NCBI GenBank assembly: GCA_918026815.1
Contig: CAKJVC010000014.1
Location: 434,001 to 498,000 of the forward strand
Origin: Chalara sp. BL73
Lineage: Eukaryota > Ascomycota > Leotiomycetes > Helotiales
Length of the DNA: 64,000 nucleotides
Direction of reading: 5' to 3'
The position numbers were made by a program, and so were the translations under genes. Below the pieces are notes generated by a model, which was not told the origin of the DNA, did not search any database, and saw nothing but the letters and a program-made list of their open reading frames with translations. Below, piece after piece: positions 11,553 through 23,854 of the stretch (the first letter of the stretch is position 1; each line of letters begins with the position of its first letter).

Positions 11553-12748
11553 CTATGAACCTCTTCTCCTGGCACCTAAAATAGCCCTGCCAACACTACT
11601 AGCATTCTCTCTCCCTATTTCTCCAGAGATCCATTCTCCAATTTCAGCCAAGTTGTCCAGGTCTACACCAGTCCGCATACCAAGGCTATCCAGGAAGTAC
11701 ACCATATCCTCAGTAGCAACATTTCCAGTCGCACCTGGACTATACGGACAGCCACCAAGTCCACCAACACTACTGTCAAATGTGCGAATACCATGTTCCA
11801 AACTCACAGCTGTATTAACAAGAGCCTGCCCGTATGTGTCATGAAAATGGCATGCAATATCTTCGTTGCGGACACCAGCTGCTTGCATAGCTTTGAGGAG
11901 CAGGCGTGTTGATGGACCCGTTCCCATGCCTGTAGTATCTCCAAGGGAGATCTCGTCGGCGCCCATTTCTAGCAGATCCGTAGCAATTTCAGCTACCCGT
12001 TGGGGATCAACATCTCTGCCTTCAAATGGACAGCCTAGAACTACTGAAATATAGGCTCGAACTCGCATGCCAGCAGCCTTAGCTCCTTGTATAACATCTT
12101 TAAAACGAAGCAGGGATGTTTCGATATCGCAATTTAGATTCTTCTTAGAGAATGTTTCAGTGGCGGCAGCAAAAACGGCTATCTCGATCGAAGGTATTTG
12201 TTGAGAGAGGCCATTTGATGAGCTGTTGTTCGTGTGGGATTGATACGAAGTGTCTGTTTCTTTTATGTAACATTCGGGATAGCGCTGTAAAATTGAGGTC
12301 GCATTTTCGAGGCCACGAATGTTAGGGGCAAGGAACGAGTACGCGATTCGACTCGAAGTCTGGGGTGGGCTATTGAGAATATGTTCTAATATTTGGTCGG
12401 AAGCTGCCATCTACCATTTATCAGTATTGCAAGGCTTGGTCAGCGTCGCTAACTTACTTGAGGTACCCATTTAGGTGGGACGAAAGAGCCGGCTTCAATT
12501 TCTGTCAGGCCGGTTCTTGAAAGCTTCTCAATCAAGGTAATCTTTGTTTCTAGTGGGATCGACTTCTTCTCATTTTGTAAACCATCTCGAGGTCCTACCT
12601 CGACCAGTCGTACATGGTCACCACCAATATGGTGTGAGTGTGCTTGAGACTGGTTGACAGCAGGATCAACAGCTGTCGCTAGGCTGCGGAAGTGAATTGG
12701 ACGCAAGCTACTCTTTCCTCTGGTAATGAGAGGCCGTAACAGCGACAT
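11553..12748 (-). CDS. Hydroxymethylglutaryl-CoA lyase, mitochondrial
   Basis: Cleaves HMG-CoA to acetyl-CoA and acetoacetate in leucine breakdown. Two exons, 12458..12748 and 11553..12410, with a 47-nt intron, give 382 residues. The first 25 residues are Arg/Ser/Leu-rich, a mitochondrial leader. Key features are [12 protein letters not shown] with the metal-binding Asp55, [19 protein letters not shown] across the intron, the HFHDTYG metal histidines (about 285 and 287), and the HMG-CoA lyase signature [17 protein letters not shown] with the catalytic Cys at about 318. Compared with the human enzyme there is an insertion of about 28 residues (about 145-172), rich in Ser/Asn/Gln, just before [17 protein letters not shown]. 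Because the exon has no stop in the insertion, it is probably a real loop, although an unspliced 3n intron is possible. Confidence 0.93.
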
Positions 12749-13128
12749 GATGATTGTGAATGCGCATGATAGAATAGAGCTGAATTAAAGATGCTTGCAG
12801 CTTCAGGTGTAGCCAGACCCATGGTCGTGCTGTTGCGGCTAGACTCGGATGCGGGGTACTGTACAGCCCTGGAGAAGAGCTATAAACTACTTTGTATATG
12901 GCCAAAGTCTTGGCAACTCCAAGTGTGTCTGATCGAAGTGAACTTAGTCTCTAAGGAATATTGGTTCGTGATCGACAAAGATGCAATTTCATCCAAATTA
13001 AAGTTCATCTACTCGTGAAGCTTGCGCTCATCTTGAGATATGTCTAGGCTTTAACGTAATCTATACCAGCACTTCTGCCAGTTTACATCGAAGATAAAAG
13101 TGACTTGATAAATATTACCAAAGGATAC
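12749..13128. other. Intergenic region between HMG-CoA lyase and the SDR gene
   Basis: Contains the HMG-CoA lyase promoter and the SDR 3' flank. No gene or repeat recognised. Confidence 0.5.
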
Positions 13129-14222
13129 TTATGTTAAAGTTATTCGCCACTTCAGTAAGTCCTCGTCTATTATGACGCCTTTCTTCGCAACCAATTCTTC
13201 AGTGTCCCATAATGCTGAAACAAATCTGCCTGTGAGCCAGTGAAGATCCTTAGCTTGTTTGCTGACCCATACGCAGAAGCCTCCACACATATCAACACTG
13301 TCTATCAAGTCTTCGCAGATTAGTCGCTGCTCTAATTGATGATCTGCGTAACTTACAGGGCAGAAAGGCCTCTGGCGTATTACCTTTAGCCACTAGATAT
13401 CATGTCAGACTCATGTTAATAACACTAACAAGTATCGTGCGATATGCTATCTGTTTGGGGTCTTTGCGGGGGTTTTTCAATAGGTAAAGGATACCTTAAG
13501 TTGTGCCCATTACATCAGAGATCCTTGGCCATGGAATACTCACTTGGTGTCATTACAGCTCCTGGGTGAATGTTGACCGCCAGTAGCCCTTCCTTCCCAA
13601 ACTGCTCTCCAAGATATTCGATGAATCTGGATTGAGCAAATTTGCTGAGGCAATAGCCGGTGTTGGCTATTGGGCCATTAAGGATACCAGCAGCAAAAGA
13701 TCCCACACATAAAAAAGCATTCGCACCATTCTCACTTCCAAGAAGTATTGGCACAAAGGAACGTGCAACATGATAAGTGCCAACAGTATTGACATCAAAA
13801 TTCTGCTGAAACCACGATGGCTCTCCTTCGGTTACCTTCAGAGTGACAGGTCCGGCATATCCAGAGTTTGGGATCACAACATCAAGTCGACCAAACAGAG
13901 TCTTAACCCGCTCAGCTAAGCCCTCAATACTCTTCGCCGAAGTAATATCGCATGCTACAATCTCGACCTGGATGCTCCCATCAATTTCTTTGACATTTGC
14001 GGCTACGCGAGCAAGCTCATCGGCCTTTCTAGAGGAGAGCATAATTCCCGTAGCCTTTGCACGTGCATAGGCATAAGCTACGTGCTCGCCAATTCCCGAG
14101 CTTGCACCAATGATACATATCACAAACGGCACCGGGAGGGTAACCTTAGATGGATCTATGGGCTCTGTAATATCGTGATGCGTGGTCAAGAATTTGCTGA
14201 TTTGAGTTGACTTGTGCGACAT
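13129..14222 (-). CDS. Short-chain dehydrogenase/reductase (SDR)
   Basis: NAD(P)-dependent oxidoreductase with a Rossmann fold; substrate unknown. Three exons, 13544..14222, 13357..13392 and 13129..13310, give 298 residues. The last two exons are easy to miss: the first exon closes at CCAA|GTGAGT, a 36-nt exon follows (AKGNTPEAFLP), and the last carries the CGGFCVWVS and HWLTGRFVSALWD segments that end many fungal SDRs. The cofactor loop is GASSGIG at 39-45, PNSG at 118-121 replaces the usual NNAG, the catalytic Ser is at about 175 (VGSFAAG), and the YxxxK pair is Tyr190 and Lys194. It is divergent from DPH1 with only 307 bp between the start codons, so the two may share control. No secondary-metabolite neighbours are seen. 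Confidence 0.88.
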
Positions 14223-14529
14223 GGTAAGTGTAAGGAGAAGTGAAATGAGGTTAAGAAATAAAAATGAGGCTAACCTAACCTCCCGTATAATCAGAGGTAT
14301 ACTTATACTTCTTTTGCTTTCTTTTCTTGCTGTCTCCTCTGCTCTACCTCTGAGCCATTTCGACTCATGACGTGAGGAGTGGGCAATCGGAGTGGTGCGA
14401 CTTTAGGATGGAGGGGGAATTCGTTAAAGCCACTCCCTCTCAAGATCAAATATTGTCTTAAAGAGACACGGCTTGATGAAATTTTACCAGCAGCCCCCTT
14501 GGATAGGACTTCTTACGAAGAATTTTACA
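14223..14529. promoter_or_regulatory. Divergent promoter of the SDR gene and DPH1
   Basis: A 307-bp gap between two start codons facing away from each other. It contains pyrimidine-rich tracts around 14310-14350. An in-frame ATG at 14473 could extend DPH1 by 19 residues. Confidence 0.5.
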
Positions 14530-15915
14530 ATGGAGGAGGACCGAGCTCAGGTTGATCTTGGATTAGCTGCCGATATCGAAGAAAATCAACAAGAAACGCG
14601 AAGACAACCTAAGAAACGCTTTGTGGGCAGGAAACAAGCCACTGAAGCAGCAGAGAGGAATGGGCCGAGCAGCACTGTTGGAGACAGTAGTGCTATACAG
14701 GGTGAGTTCTCCGATTCTTCCAATTCTCTTAGTCTCTAACCCATTCCAGTCGCGGCCCCAAGAAGAACACCCCGAACCTTGAACCAAGTGCCTCCCGAGA
14801 TCCTGAACAACACAGAGATCAATGCAGCCATTGCTCTGCTTCCGCCAAATTACTCCTTCGAAATACATAAGACTATTCATAGGATAAGGACCGGCGGGGC
14901 CAAGAGAGTAGCTTTGCAAATGCCTGAAGGATTGTTATTGTTTGCCACAACTATCTCTGATATCCTCTCACAGTTCTGCCCAGGCATTGAGACACTCATC
15001 ATGGGGGATGTTACTTACGGAGCTTGTTGTATAGATGATTACACCGCACGAGCGTTGGGTTGCGATCTATTAGTTCACTATGCACACTCGTGCCTAATCC
15101 CAGTTGACGTAACGAAGATCAAAACTCTCTATGTTTTTGTGGATATTAGTATTGATACATCACACCTTCTCGCCACTTTGGAGAAAAATTTTCCAACTGG
15201 AAAGACCATAGCCATGGTAGGAACGATTCAGTTTAATGCTACATTGCATGGTGTAAAAGCGCCACTCGAGAAGGCAGGATATCAAATTTTGATACCCCAA
15301 ATTTCTCCCTTAAGCAAAGGGGAGATTCTGGGATGCACATCGCCACAACTACCCACAACTGATGGCGTCGACATTATTCTATATTTGGGAGATGGGCGTT
15401 TTCACCTTGAGAGCGCTATGATCCACAATCCCACCATCCCAGCTTATAGGTATGATCCATATTCCCGCAAGCTTACACGAGAGACATACGACCATAAGGA
15501 AATGCATGCTCTTCGACGAGAAGCGATAGTATCTGCAAAAAAGGCCAGAAAATGGGGACTGATTCTTGGGTCTCTGGGGCGTCAAGGAAATCCTCACACA
15601 CTGACCTTGATCGAAAATCAACTCCGTGACCTCAATCTTCCCTTCATAAACCTATTACTGTCCGAGATCTTCCCAGGAAAGCTGGCAATGATGGACGATG
15701 TGGAATGTTGGGTACAGGTGGCATGCCCAAGACTTAGCATTGATTGGGGCTATGCTTTCCCACGGCCGTTGTTGACGCCTTATGAGGCCTTAATTGTTCT
15801 GGGTCAGAAACAGGACTGGGACACTGCGAACGGGGGCGTTTATCCGATGGATTACTATGGAAAGGAGGGCCTTGGGAGGACGAAGGCTACGAATCTTCTT
15901 GTAGCCACGGGATGA
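14530..15915 (+). CDS. DPH1: 2-(3-amino-3-carboxypropyl)histidine synthase subunit 1
   Basis: With Dph2 it uses an Fe-S cluster to cleave S-adenosylmethionine and modify a histidine of elongation factor 2, the first step of diphthamide synthesis. Exons 14530..14701 and 14750..15915, with a 48-nt intron, give 445 residues, close to yeast Dph1 (425). Visible blocks are [49 protein letters not shown] with a cluster cysteine, [16 protein letters not shown], and [16 protein letters not shown] with the third cluster cysteine. The N-terminal 75 residues are polar and probably disordered. I chose the ATG at 14530; the upstream in-frame ATG at 14473 adds 19 residues of no clear kind. Confidence 0.94.
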
Positions 15916-16309
15916 AATCTCTAGAAGGACATTACGAATGGCTTTCTGGACAGAGTTAGTGAGGAAAACCGTAGCATCGGAGCAACCGACGCATGATATC
16001 AGCGTCTTATGGCACAGCTAAAAGCCGCCAAGAATCCTTTCGTGATCACTGATCGACTTTAAGTCGCTGATGTGGAAGAGCTTGATAGATCGTATTTAGA
16101 TACCATTAGCCACGAGAGGAAGATAGCTGGCAATGCCCCAGCAGCTTAATGGAGACCACCGAGTTTTCTCATGCTGCACAACTCGGGTCTGATTACATAC
16201 ACAATGAGTAATTCCTGTGCTGTAGAAGGCATAAATTGATGAGAACTCGCCGTTGTTCAGACCAGCCACAACGGGGTTGAAGATTACTGCCGATCTTTCT
16301 TTCCATCTT
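15916..16309. other. Region between convergent DPH1 and amidohydrolase genes
   Basis: Both neighbouring genes end here, so it holds two 3' ends. No gene or repeat seen. Confidence 0.5.
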
Positions 16310-17780
16310 CTACTCTATCAGCTTCTTAACTGGCTGTGTATCTATTGGTAGTTTTGTCCATCTACTGGAGTAGACCCTTCCACCCTTGATCACAGCCAAT
16401 AGGCATTCGTCTTGTCTGTCCAAAACCTCAATGTCTTCCAATGGGTTCTTGTTCAGGATCAGAATATCCCCCACAAATTTCTCCTTGATCTGGCCCAAGT
16501 GGTTTTCCTGCATAAGTAGCTTAGCTGCATTCACTGTACAACTTTGCAATATTGCCTTCGCATCGAGCACCGGTTTCCTTAATCCGAATTCCTTCGTTTG
16601 TGTGTGATGCATTGGTCCTAGAAGATCTGTGCCAAAGCACATTGTTACTCCAGCATCACGTGCTAGCTCCAGTGACTTCAGACCTAAATCCAGGACTTCC
16701 TTATTCTTGGCAGCATTCTGAGGCGGAAGGAAGTCCCCAAAATCAGGGTCTGCTAGTGTAGCATAAGTAACCAATGTGCTTGTTAAGAACGCGCCTTTGA
16801 GGGCCATTAACTCAGCCGTCTCTTTGTCGATGAGATTACTTGCCACTCAGTTAGCTTTGCACTTTGCGACTGACTTCATAACTCACCCATGCTCAATTCC
16901 TCGGACTCCATTTTCGACTGCCTGCTTGATGGCTGCTGGGGTATATGCGTGAGCGGTAACATAAGAGCCTTTGTTCCTCGCAATGGCCGTCATAGCTAGA
17001 ATCTCTTCTGCGGAATACTGAGTTTCTTCTAGCCTATCCGTAGGTGAAGCAACACCACCAGAACACATTATTTTGATAAAATCAGCACCAGTTCTAAACT
17101 CTTCACGCACGGCTTTCTGGCATTCAGCCACGCCATCCGCAACACGACCTATGCTTCTGATGTGGCCACCGCAACAAACAGTTCCACTGTCATGGGATCT
17201 GCGGGTGTCGCCGTGCCCTATATAAGTAAATTTATGGATCAACAGCACTGATTCTGAAGGGTAAAAACTACCAACCGCCAGTTTGACTTATTCCATGTCC
17301 AGAAATGAACAGTCTTGGGCCGATAACCACACCTTCTTCAATGGCCTCCTTGAGCGCCAAGCTCGCGCCAGCGCAATCTCTCGCACTTGTAAACCCTCTC
17401 TCAAGCATCGCTTTGGTGACGAATGACTGTCTCAAGAGCGAGACATCTGCGGGCATGTCGAACAACGAAGACAGTGTCTTTTCTCCCGGAACAGTAGTCA
17501 CATGTACATGGCAATCTATTAATCCAGGACAAAGATACTTCCCTGTGCAGTCGACATGTATCTCGCTGTCCAGCAACATGGCATTGGATCTTGATGAAAC
17601 TTCTTCTGTACGTGTGACAGACTCGATCAACCCTCCTGAAAGACGGACTGTGATGCCGTGGTGGACTTCCCCATGGAGAGCGTCAATCACATTAGCGTAA
17701 TAGAGAACGTATGTCTTCGGTTTGGGGAGTTTCCATGGTTTGATAATAGACTCCGCTCCCCTACGCATAGAGACCATCAT
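16310..17780 (-). CDS. Metal-dependent amidohydrolase (prolidase/ochratoxinase-like group)
   Basis: Amidohydrolase-superfamily enzyme with a two-metal TIM barrel. Exons 17276..17780, 16887..17217 and 16310..16838 join to 454 residues. Metal ligands can be followed in order: HxH in CPGLIDCHVHV (His91, His93), the lysine to be carboxylated in DFIKIMCSGGVASP, His in SYVTAHAYTP, His in RGIEHGNLID, and Asp in CFGTDLLG. The segment HGISQTGGHGD spans the first intron and is typical of the imidazolonepropionase-like or prolidase-like subgroup, which includes fungal amide hydrolases acting on N-acyl or dipeptide-like substrates. No signal peptide, so probably intracellular. The first intron has an unusual GTTGGT donor. 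The third exon starts after CAAG, the only acceptor that keeps HGNLID intact. Substrate cannot be told from sequence. Confidence 0.87.
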
Positions 17781-18798
17781 TAACTGTATCTAGGCTTGAA
17801 ATGTGGTGGTATTTATGATGTGAGTTCAAGTTTAAGGAACTGCTCTATACGTAGGAAACTTCGATACCCCGCTTTCCAAGTTTGGTAGGTCACACTGCAG
17901 CGCAGTTTCCACATTCCATCCCAGCCCCTTGGTTCGTCGTAGCATCCCGCGCGAGTTTGGAACCTGTCAAAAAATCTACCACGGAATGTCATCGTGAAAT
18001 CTGAAGAAAACATAGAGGCGTTGTATCCGATCATCGCACAATTTTCTATATACAACTTGAAGACAAGATTCTGCAAGTGTAGGATATCCAAACTTCCACC
18101 ATAGCCCCTCAGTGGCCGCAATACCCTAAATACAGAAGCGTCACCACGTCGTCACAGAAAGCTCTTCCATGCCAGTCTCATGCAGGACATAGTGACGCCA
18201 TTTGATGGTTTCGGTTGCTTGTTATACATGAAAACCATCATTTAATTGTGTCCAAATCACCCGCGAACGCCGTCTTGGAGGTTTCCCTGTCGTCATAGTC
18301 TAAGCAGCATTCCTGATGGTTCAAACGAAGCATAACATTTCCATATTCCAGCATATCTTGTCGTTGTTGCCAATATACCGGCAAGTTGGAGCCATACTAT
18401 CCGACATTCGAAGAAAAGGGTTGTTTCTTTTTGTTATAAATGCAAGCTCATGAAGCCGATACCCTAATTCGTTCTGCGTTTCTCGTGGCCATATAGCGAT
18501 TCCAAACCCGATGAAGCTGGACTAAGAACGCTGCAAAAATGAGGCCTGCTACGATGATGTTCATCACTCAGGCCGCGTGTAGGTATAATCGGTAAGATGA
18601 CTGACAGGCGTAGTATATTCTGGTTGTCGTGTGCGATCGTTGTACGGTTCAATGTATGTTGCGAGGTCGTTGGGCTCGAGGTCACTAGCTTCCTCTGCTG
18701 CCAAGAAAATCCGAATAGTAAGTCGGCTATTGAAAGAGACGGATTCCCGTGCCGAGCCGGCAGGCTTGAAAAGCCAACACATCAAGCTTTGCTTGGGT
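17781..18798. other. Intergenic region left of the MITE
   Basis: No supported gene. Short open frames (for example 17813..18121, minus) have no known relatives. The amidohydrolase promoter lies at the left. Confidence 0.45.
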
Positions 18799-18800
18799 TA

Positions 18801-19229
18801 ACGTACTTAATAAGCAACTTGCTCGTCTAAGCAAACTTGCGCATGACAATTTACACCAAAATCAGCAAAATCGACCTAGTAATTTCAACAATAACACTAT
18901 TTATCATTTGTAACTTTATGTTTAGAGTTAATATAATATTAAATATATTATTTATATAACTAATAACATATACAAACAGGCTGGTTATTGAAACTTTGAA
19001 ATCTCTGTGTTTTTTTTTTTGCTGAAATTTGTGTTTGAACATTTCGTACTGTTTACACTTTTTATAACTTAGTTTATTATTATTGAAATAGCTTTATAAC
19101 TTCAATATTTAATTTCAAGATTAATACAATAAGTGGTTGCTGAAATTACTAGGGGTCGATTTTGCTGATTTTGGTGTAAATTGTCATGCGCAAGTTTGCT
19201 TAGACGAGCAAGTTGCTTATTAAGTACGT
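18801..19229. mobile_element. 429-bp MITE with about 90-bp terminal inverted repeats (pogo/Tc1-mariner type)
   Basis: The first 76 bases (18801..18876) are a perfect reverse complement of 19154..19229. The match goes on for about 14 bases after a 2-base insertion in the right arm. Both ends read ACGTACTTAATAAGC inward, and TA flanks each side (18799-18800 and 19230-19231), as expected for a TA target-site duplication of Tc1/mariner or pogo/Fot1 elements. The internal 275 bp are very AT-rich and have no transposase frame, so it is a non-autonomous element moved in trans. The identical arms suggest a fairly recent insertion. No second copy is in the window. Confidence 0.9.
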
Positions 19230-19231
19230 TA

Positions 19232-20506
19232 GACCACCCCTTAGCATTGAATTTGAACCTCAATATATCGTAAATTTGCAATGGATATTGTCATCAGTTC
19301 ATGGTCAAGTCACAATGCAAGGCGTTTTCTGGCTAGTAAACTACAGACGGAAACTGTCGAGGTATATCAGTATATGCGTTGGCAGACTGTAGGTGCGTGT
19401 TGCGCTCTTTTCTGCTTCCTTGAATACAATGGCGTATGCTAGCATATCCAAGACGGACAACCACCAAATTCTGAGGCGCGACGACGGGTGTCTTCCTTAA
19501 CACCTCAGAATTACAGACATGCAACCCAAGTGGAGGCAGTTTTTCTTTAATGCAGCTCCCTTCCATTCGCAGATTTGAATCTTAGTCGCCAGGGTTTTGG
19601 TTTCTATCTCTGCGTTCCAGTATGGTCAAGCGGTCAGCGGCTACCAGCGCCTCATGCTAGATAGCGAGTTAACAATGTTGAATCTTAGCACTATTAGCTC
19701 TTTTGAATTCTTAATCGTAGATCTACTGTCTCACTAGCCGGAATCCCTCATGAAGGCTTCTCAGTTCATCCTGCCACTGCAAGCTAAATCAATCTAGATC
19801 ATTTGCATCACAATATGTAGCATGTAAGACGCTTGAATGTCGTAAATTAAGTGGGTTTTGAGGTTCTTAATATCCCCTATCTTCTCAACTTCACAGTGTT
19901 CCAATATTGGTCAAATGATCGACGAAGGCTGCCAAGAAAAATTTGGTAGTACAAATCCCCCACTTTGGAGTTTCTCCTCGATCTTGCCCACTTTCTGATG
20001 GGAGCTTATCTGCTTGGTCGGCAATTGTGCAAATGCCTCAACTGTAATAGAACATTTCCACGTATTACAGTGGAGTAAGAGAGTCGTAAGCCTAGAACCA
20101 AGAAGCCTTATGCTTCCTTACATTGTCTTACTGCAGCATTGTCTATCATAAATGCATCATATGGTATCTTTCGCTCTCCAAGTGACATATACTTTGGGGG
20201 AAAATGTCGGCCCACATTTGATAGGCCAACCCGACTGACTCTGTCAGGTTACTTAGCAACGATCATCCCCATTAGCAAGGTTGTCTCTATGGTTACATGG
20301 CTTCTGCTAACCAGCTTTGGAAGTTCTTTTTCCAGCTGTTCACCCACCCATTGTGACATTATGGAGGGGTAGATTGCGAAAGGCCGAGCCAAGGCGGACG
20401 TTACACCGATGAATGTCATACAATAGAATGTTATATCATGGTGCGACACGTATTTTATAACTCTCCTTTCATCCTGTTATCCTTGAGAGCTTAGAACCCA
20501 GAAGCT
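19232..20506. other. Intergenic region between the MITE and the Dal5-type permease
   Basis: No supported gene on either strand. The right part should hold the permease promoter. A short tRNA A-box-like string near 19620 lacks a matching B box. Confidence 0.45.
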
Positions 20507-22809
20507 ATGGCATCAGAGGAAAAGAAGGACGACGAGACCCTCGGTCAACAAACATCACCTGTTGACTCAATTCAGATCGGAGACCAAGAACAGGCTCACT
20601 ATGTAGAGAAAGGGATTGCCACGGCCGACCCTGACGAAGCACTCAAGTTTCTTGGGACTGGAGAACGAGTTATCTTTACACCTGAGCAGAATTCAAGACT
20701 TCTAAGGAAGATTGGTTAGTTGAGATCTCCAGCCCATACAGATATATGTTGTTTAACATACATCCCAGACTTACATCTATTACCATGTCTATGTATACTT
20801 TACAGTGTCCAGTTCTTGGATAAGACAAGTATTTCGTATGCGAGGTAAGGAGAAACTACATGACTTGACTGTTGCCTCAACTATACTAATGTTGGATAGT
20901 GTTATGAACATTCGACAGGATACGCACCTTGTAGGGACCCAGTACAACTGGCTGGGATCCGCATTCTATATAGGGTACTTGGCCGCGGAATATCCCGTTA
21001 ATCGTGCGTGACAGCAAACGTTGTTGGAATGTTACACTTCGCTAATCACTTTGACAGTCGCTCTCCAACGATTTCCGATCTCCAAGTTTCTTTCCACGCA
21101 GATCTTATGCTGGGGTGGAACATTGATGATCCATGCTGCCTGTTCTAACTTCGCGGGCCTGATGACTGTACGAATAATTCTAGGCATTTTTGAGGCAAGT
21201 GTTACACCGTGCTTCATCCTGATCGTAAGCCAATGGTGGCGCAAAGAAGAGCATGCACTAAGGACGGGAATATGGTTCTGTTTCAATGGCATGGGACAAA
21301 TTGTCGGAGCCGTTGTATCTTATGCTATCGCAGTCGGAATTCGAAAGAATGGTTACACAGCTTTGGCAGGTTGGCAGCTTATATTCCTGTTTACGGGTAA
21401 GCATGTGATATTTCCAGAGCCTAAATACTTAAGAGACATACTGACGTCAATATCTAGGTGGATTGACGGTCCTAGTTGCAATTGCATTCTTTTTGCTCAT
21501 CCCAGATTCTCCAGCTAGTAAGAGACATTGAGAACCCATGAAGCATCCGCGTTTCCTCCCACTAACTATCATAACAGCTGCCTGGTTCTTAAGCCATGAT
21601 GAAAAAGTCCAAGCGCTTGAGAGGATTCGATCAAATCAACAAGGAGTGGGTAATAAGCACTTTAAAAAATACCAGATCATCGCCGCCTTGAAAGACCCAT
21701 TCGTATGTATCCAAGCGTTTTCTAGCTCAGCGTTTTACTGACTTGCGAAGACTTGGCTCTGCTTCATCTTTTCCCTTGCCTTGCAAATACCTAATGGTGC
21801 TTTGACAAACTTCAAAAACATCATTCTCCAAGGTTTCGGTCTCAGCAATGAAGAATCTCTCCTTTATGGAGCGCCATCAGGCGCTGTTCAGATAGTATCT
21901 ACCATCACCATCAACTACATGGCAGACCGCACGAAAAACCGCCTATACTGGGCAATTGTGTCATTGACTATTGGTATTCTGGGGTTTCTTCTAATGATCC
22001 TACTTCCCGAGAAGAACCTGAACGGAAATCTTGCTGCATTCTATATCACCAGTGCCTCAAGCGCCTCTTTCACGTTGATCCTCAGTATGATCTCTAGCAA
22101 TGTAAGCTCCATCTATCCAACTTACGGCGGATATCTTGCTGATGCCAGACAGGTCTCAGGATCAACCAAGAAATCATTCGTTTCGGCTCTCAATTGTAAG
22201 TTCACGCTATAGTTCTCCATGTTCTAACCAGTCTCAGAAAGCTGACAATTATTCACAGTGATTGGATATTGTGTAGGGAACCTGATAGGTAAGCCTGGCT
22301 TCCCGCAAACAAGTATTTGCATTCCGGTTAGGTCATGAGCATATCGAGAGTACATTAGAGGGAAGAAGAAAAAGCTCCTGCTTCAGGCAAATCGATGAAT
22401 AGCCAGAGGTCTGTCTTCTCACAAAATAGCACTGACACGAGGACGTATGGCAGGTCCTCAAATCATTGATCTTAATGATGCACCACGCTACCTCACCGCC
22501 AAGATCATCGTGAGTTGCCTCCATTTCTCAAATTTCTCACTTACATTTAATGTGAATCACTAATTCTGTTTGGCAGATCTGCGTTCTCTATGGTTTCTGT
22601 GTCATTATTCTCATCGTCATGAGATTTGTGGCAGTAGGACGCAATAAAAGAAAAGAGAGGAAGGTTGCAGAATTGGGAGATTCATATGTTCCGGTCAAGA
22701 ATCAGGAGTTTATGGACCTAACAGATAACGAGTGAGTGAAACTTGCCTTATGCGGAGACAGTATCCTGACTGATCTCACAGGAATTTACAATTTAGATAT
22801 GTGCTGTGA
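20507..22809 (+). CDS. MFS transporter, anion:cation symporter (Dal5/allantoate permease) family
   Basis: Plasma-membrane symporter; family members carry allantoate, nicotinate, pantothenate, biotin or small peptides, so the substrate is open. Twelve exons join to 524 residues: 20507..20714, 20769..20844, 20900..21003, 21058..21396, 21458..21517, 21578..21702, 21751..22101, 22153..22195, 22259..22288, 22454..22509, 22577..22731 and 22782..22809. Typical blocks are DLHLLPCLCILYSVQFLDKTS, GTQYNWLGSAFYIGYLAAEYP, the cavity and RIILGIFEASVTPCFILIVSQWW segment, FLLIPDSPATAWFLS, and SSNVSGSTKKSFVSAL with LIGYCVGNLIGPQ near the end. The acidic N-terminal 70 residues and basic C-terminal tail are cytoplasmic. 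The 165-nt intron 22289..22453 is about three times the usual size. Confidence 0.9.
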
Positions 22810-23854
22810 TACTGGTCGGGCCAGTAGACGGCCGTGCAGCCTTGCTGCAGCGAATCGCAAATGATCGATTGTTTACAATGATCAGGCTTCATACTGGTCT
22901 TGTGTCTTCATTTCCTGGATTACGCTTATCATTTCCAATACGTAGATTTCATGTTCTTGAATTTATGTACTTTGATCTACTAGAGACGCATAGCAAAGTG
23001 GATAAAGTTTTTTCATTCTTGGCTATTCCAATGCCAAACCAAAACGAATATATCCCATGCATTACTGACGACCGAACCACAACCTTTCCTATGAGCAACC
23101 CCACCTTTCCGTTGCCGCCATGCACATTACTTTGGCCCGGATGAGCCACCGAGGATGATCTCATCTCGAGGTGTTAATACCGAACGGTTTGTGCATGTAT
23201 CTCCGTATTCATGATTGCATTTTGAAGTCAGTGTCCCTTCATGTCGAGATCAATTAAATTTAGCAGTTTCCGTGGACAAGAACTCAGGTGGTTAATTTCG
23301 GCTGAACGTATTTCCAATTGTTCGGGTTGTTGATTTGTCATTTGAAGAGCGTTTGCTAGAATCTGGAATAGGTTGTCAAACCAAGCTAGTAAATATATGA
23401 GACGCTGGCTCTGATTGGCGCAAGGCAACTGCGAAGACAGCTAGCTTCATTGTATCCTCAGAAATGAAAAGTTATCATGTATACACTCAAGGAAAGACTT
23501 AAAACACCTGCTGTGAACAGCTCTAACTCGGAAAGCCGTTTGCCATTCAATGTGTCTGGAATTGGTGAAAGATGAAGGTTATGAAAAAAGGCTTACTTAG
23601 AAAGCATACTTCGAACTCAAAAATCAAGATAGTCACCGAGCTAGTGCGAATTCCTGCTTCCATTCTCTCTTTAATGTATAGCTTCCTTTTATACACATCT
23701 CATAACTTGGGGAAAGCCTGTGGCGTCATTTGATCTTGGCAAAACAACCCCTCGTCAGCCGTAAAGTGGGGGAGCTGTTCTGATGTGACACACAGATGCA
23801 CACCAAAGAGCTATACCAACCGCAGATTATTTAGTCCATTCAACTGTCATAGTG
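22810..23854. other. Intergenic region, no supported gene
   Basis: Permease 3' end at the left and promoter of the glyoxalase-like gene at the right. The open frame 22806..23144 overlaps the permease stop and has no recognisable product. Confidence 0.45.

Noticed and set aside
19612..19690. tRNA-like A box (TATGGTCAAGCGGTC)
   Set aside because: No B box (GGTTCGANTCC-like) follows at a proper distance and I cannot fold an acceptor stem. At best a worn tRNA relic.
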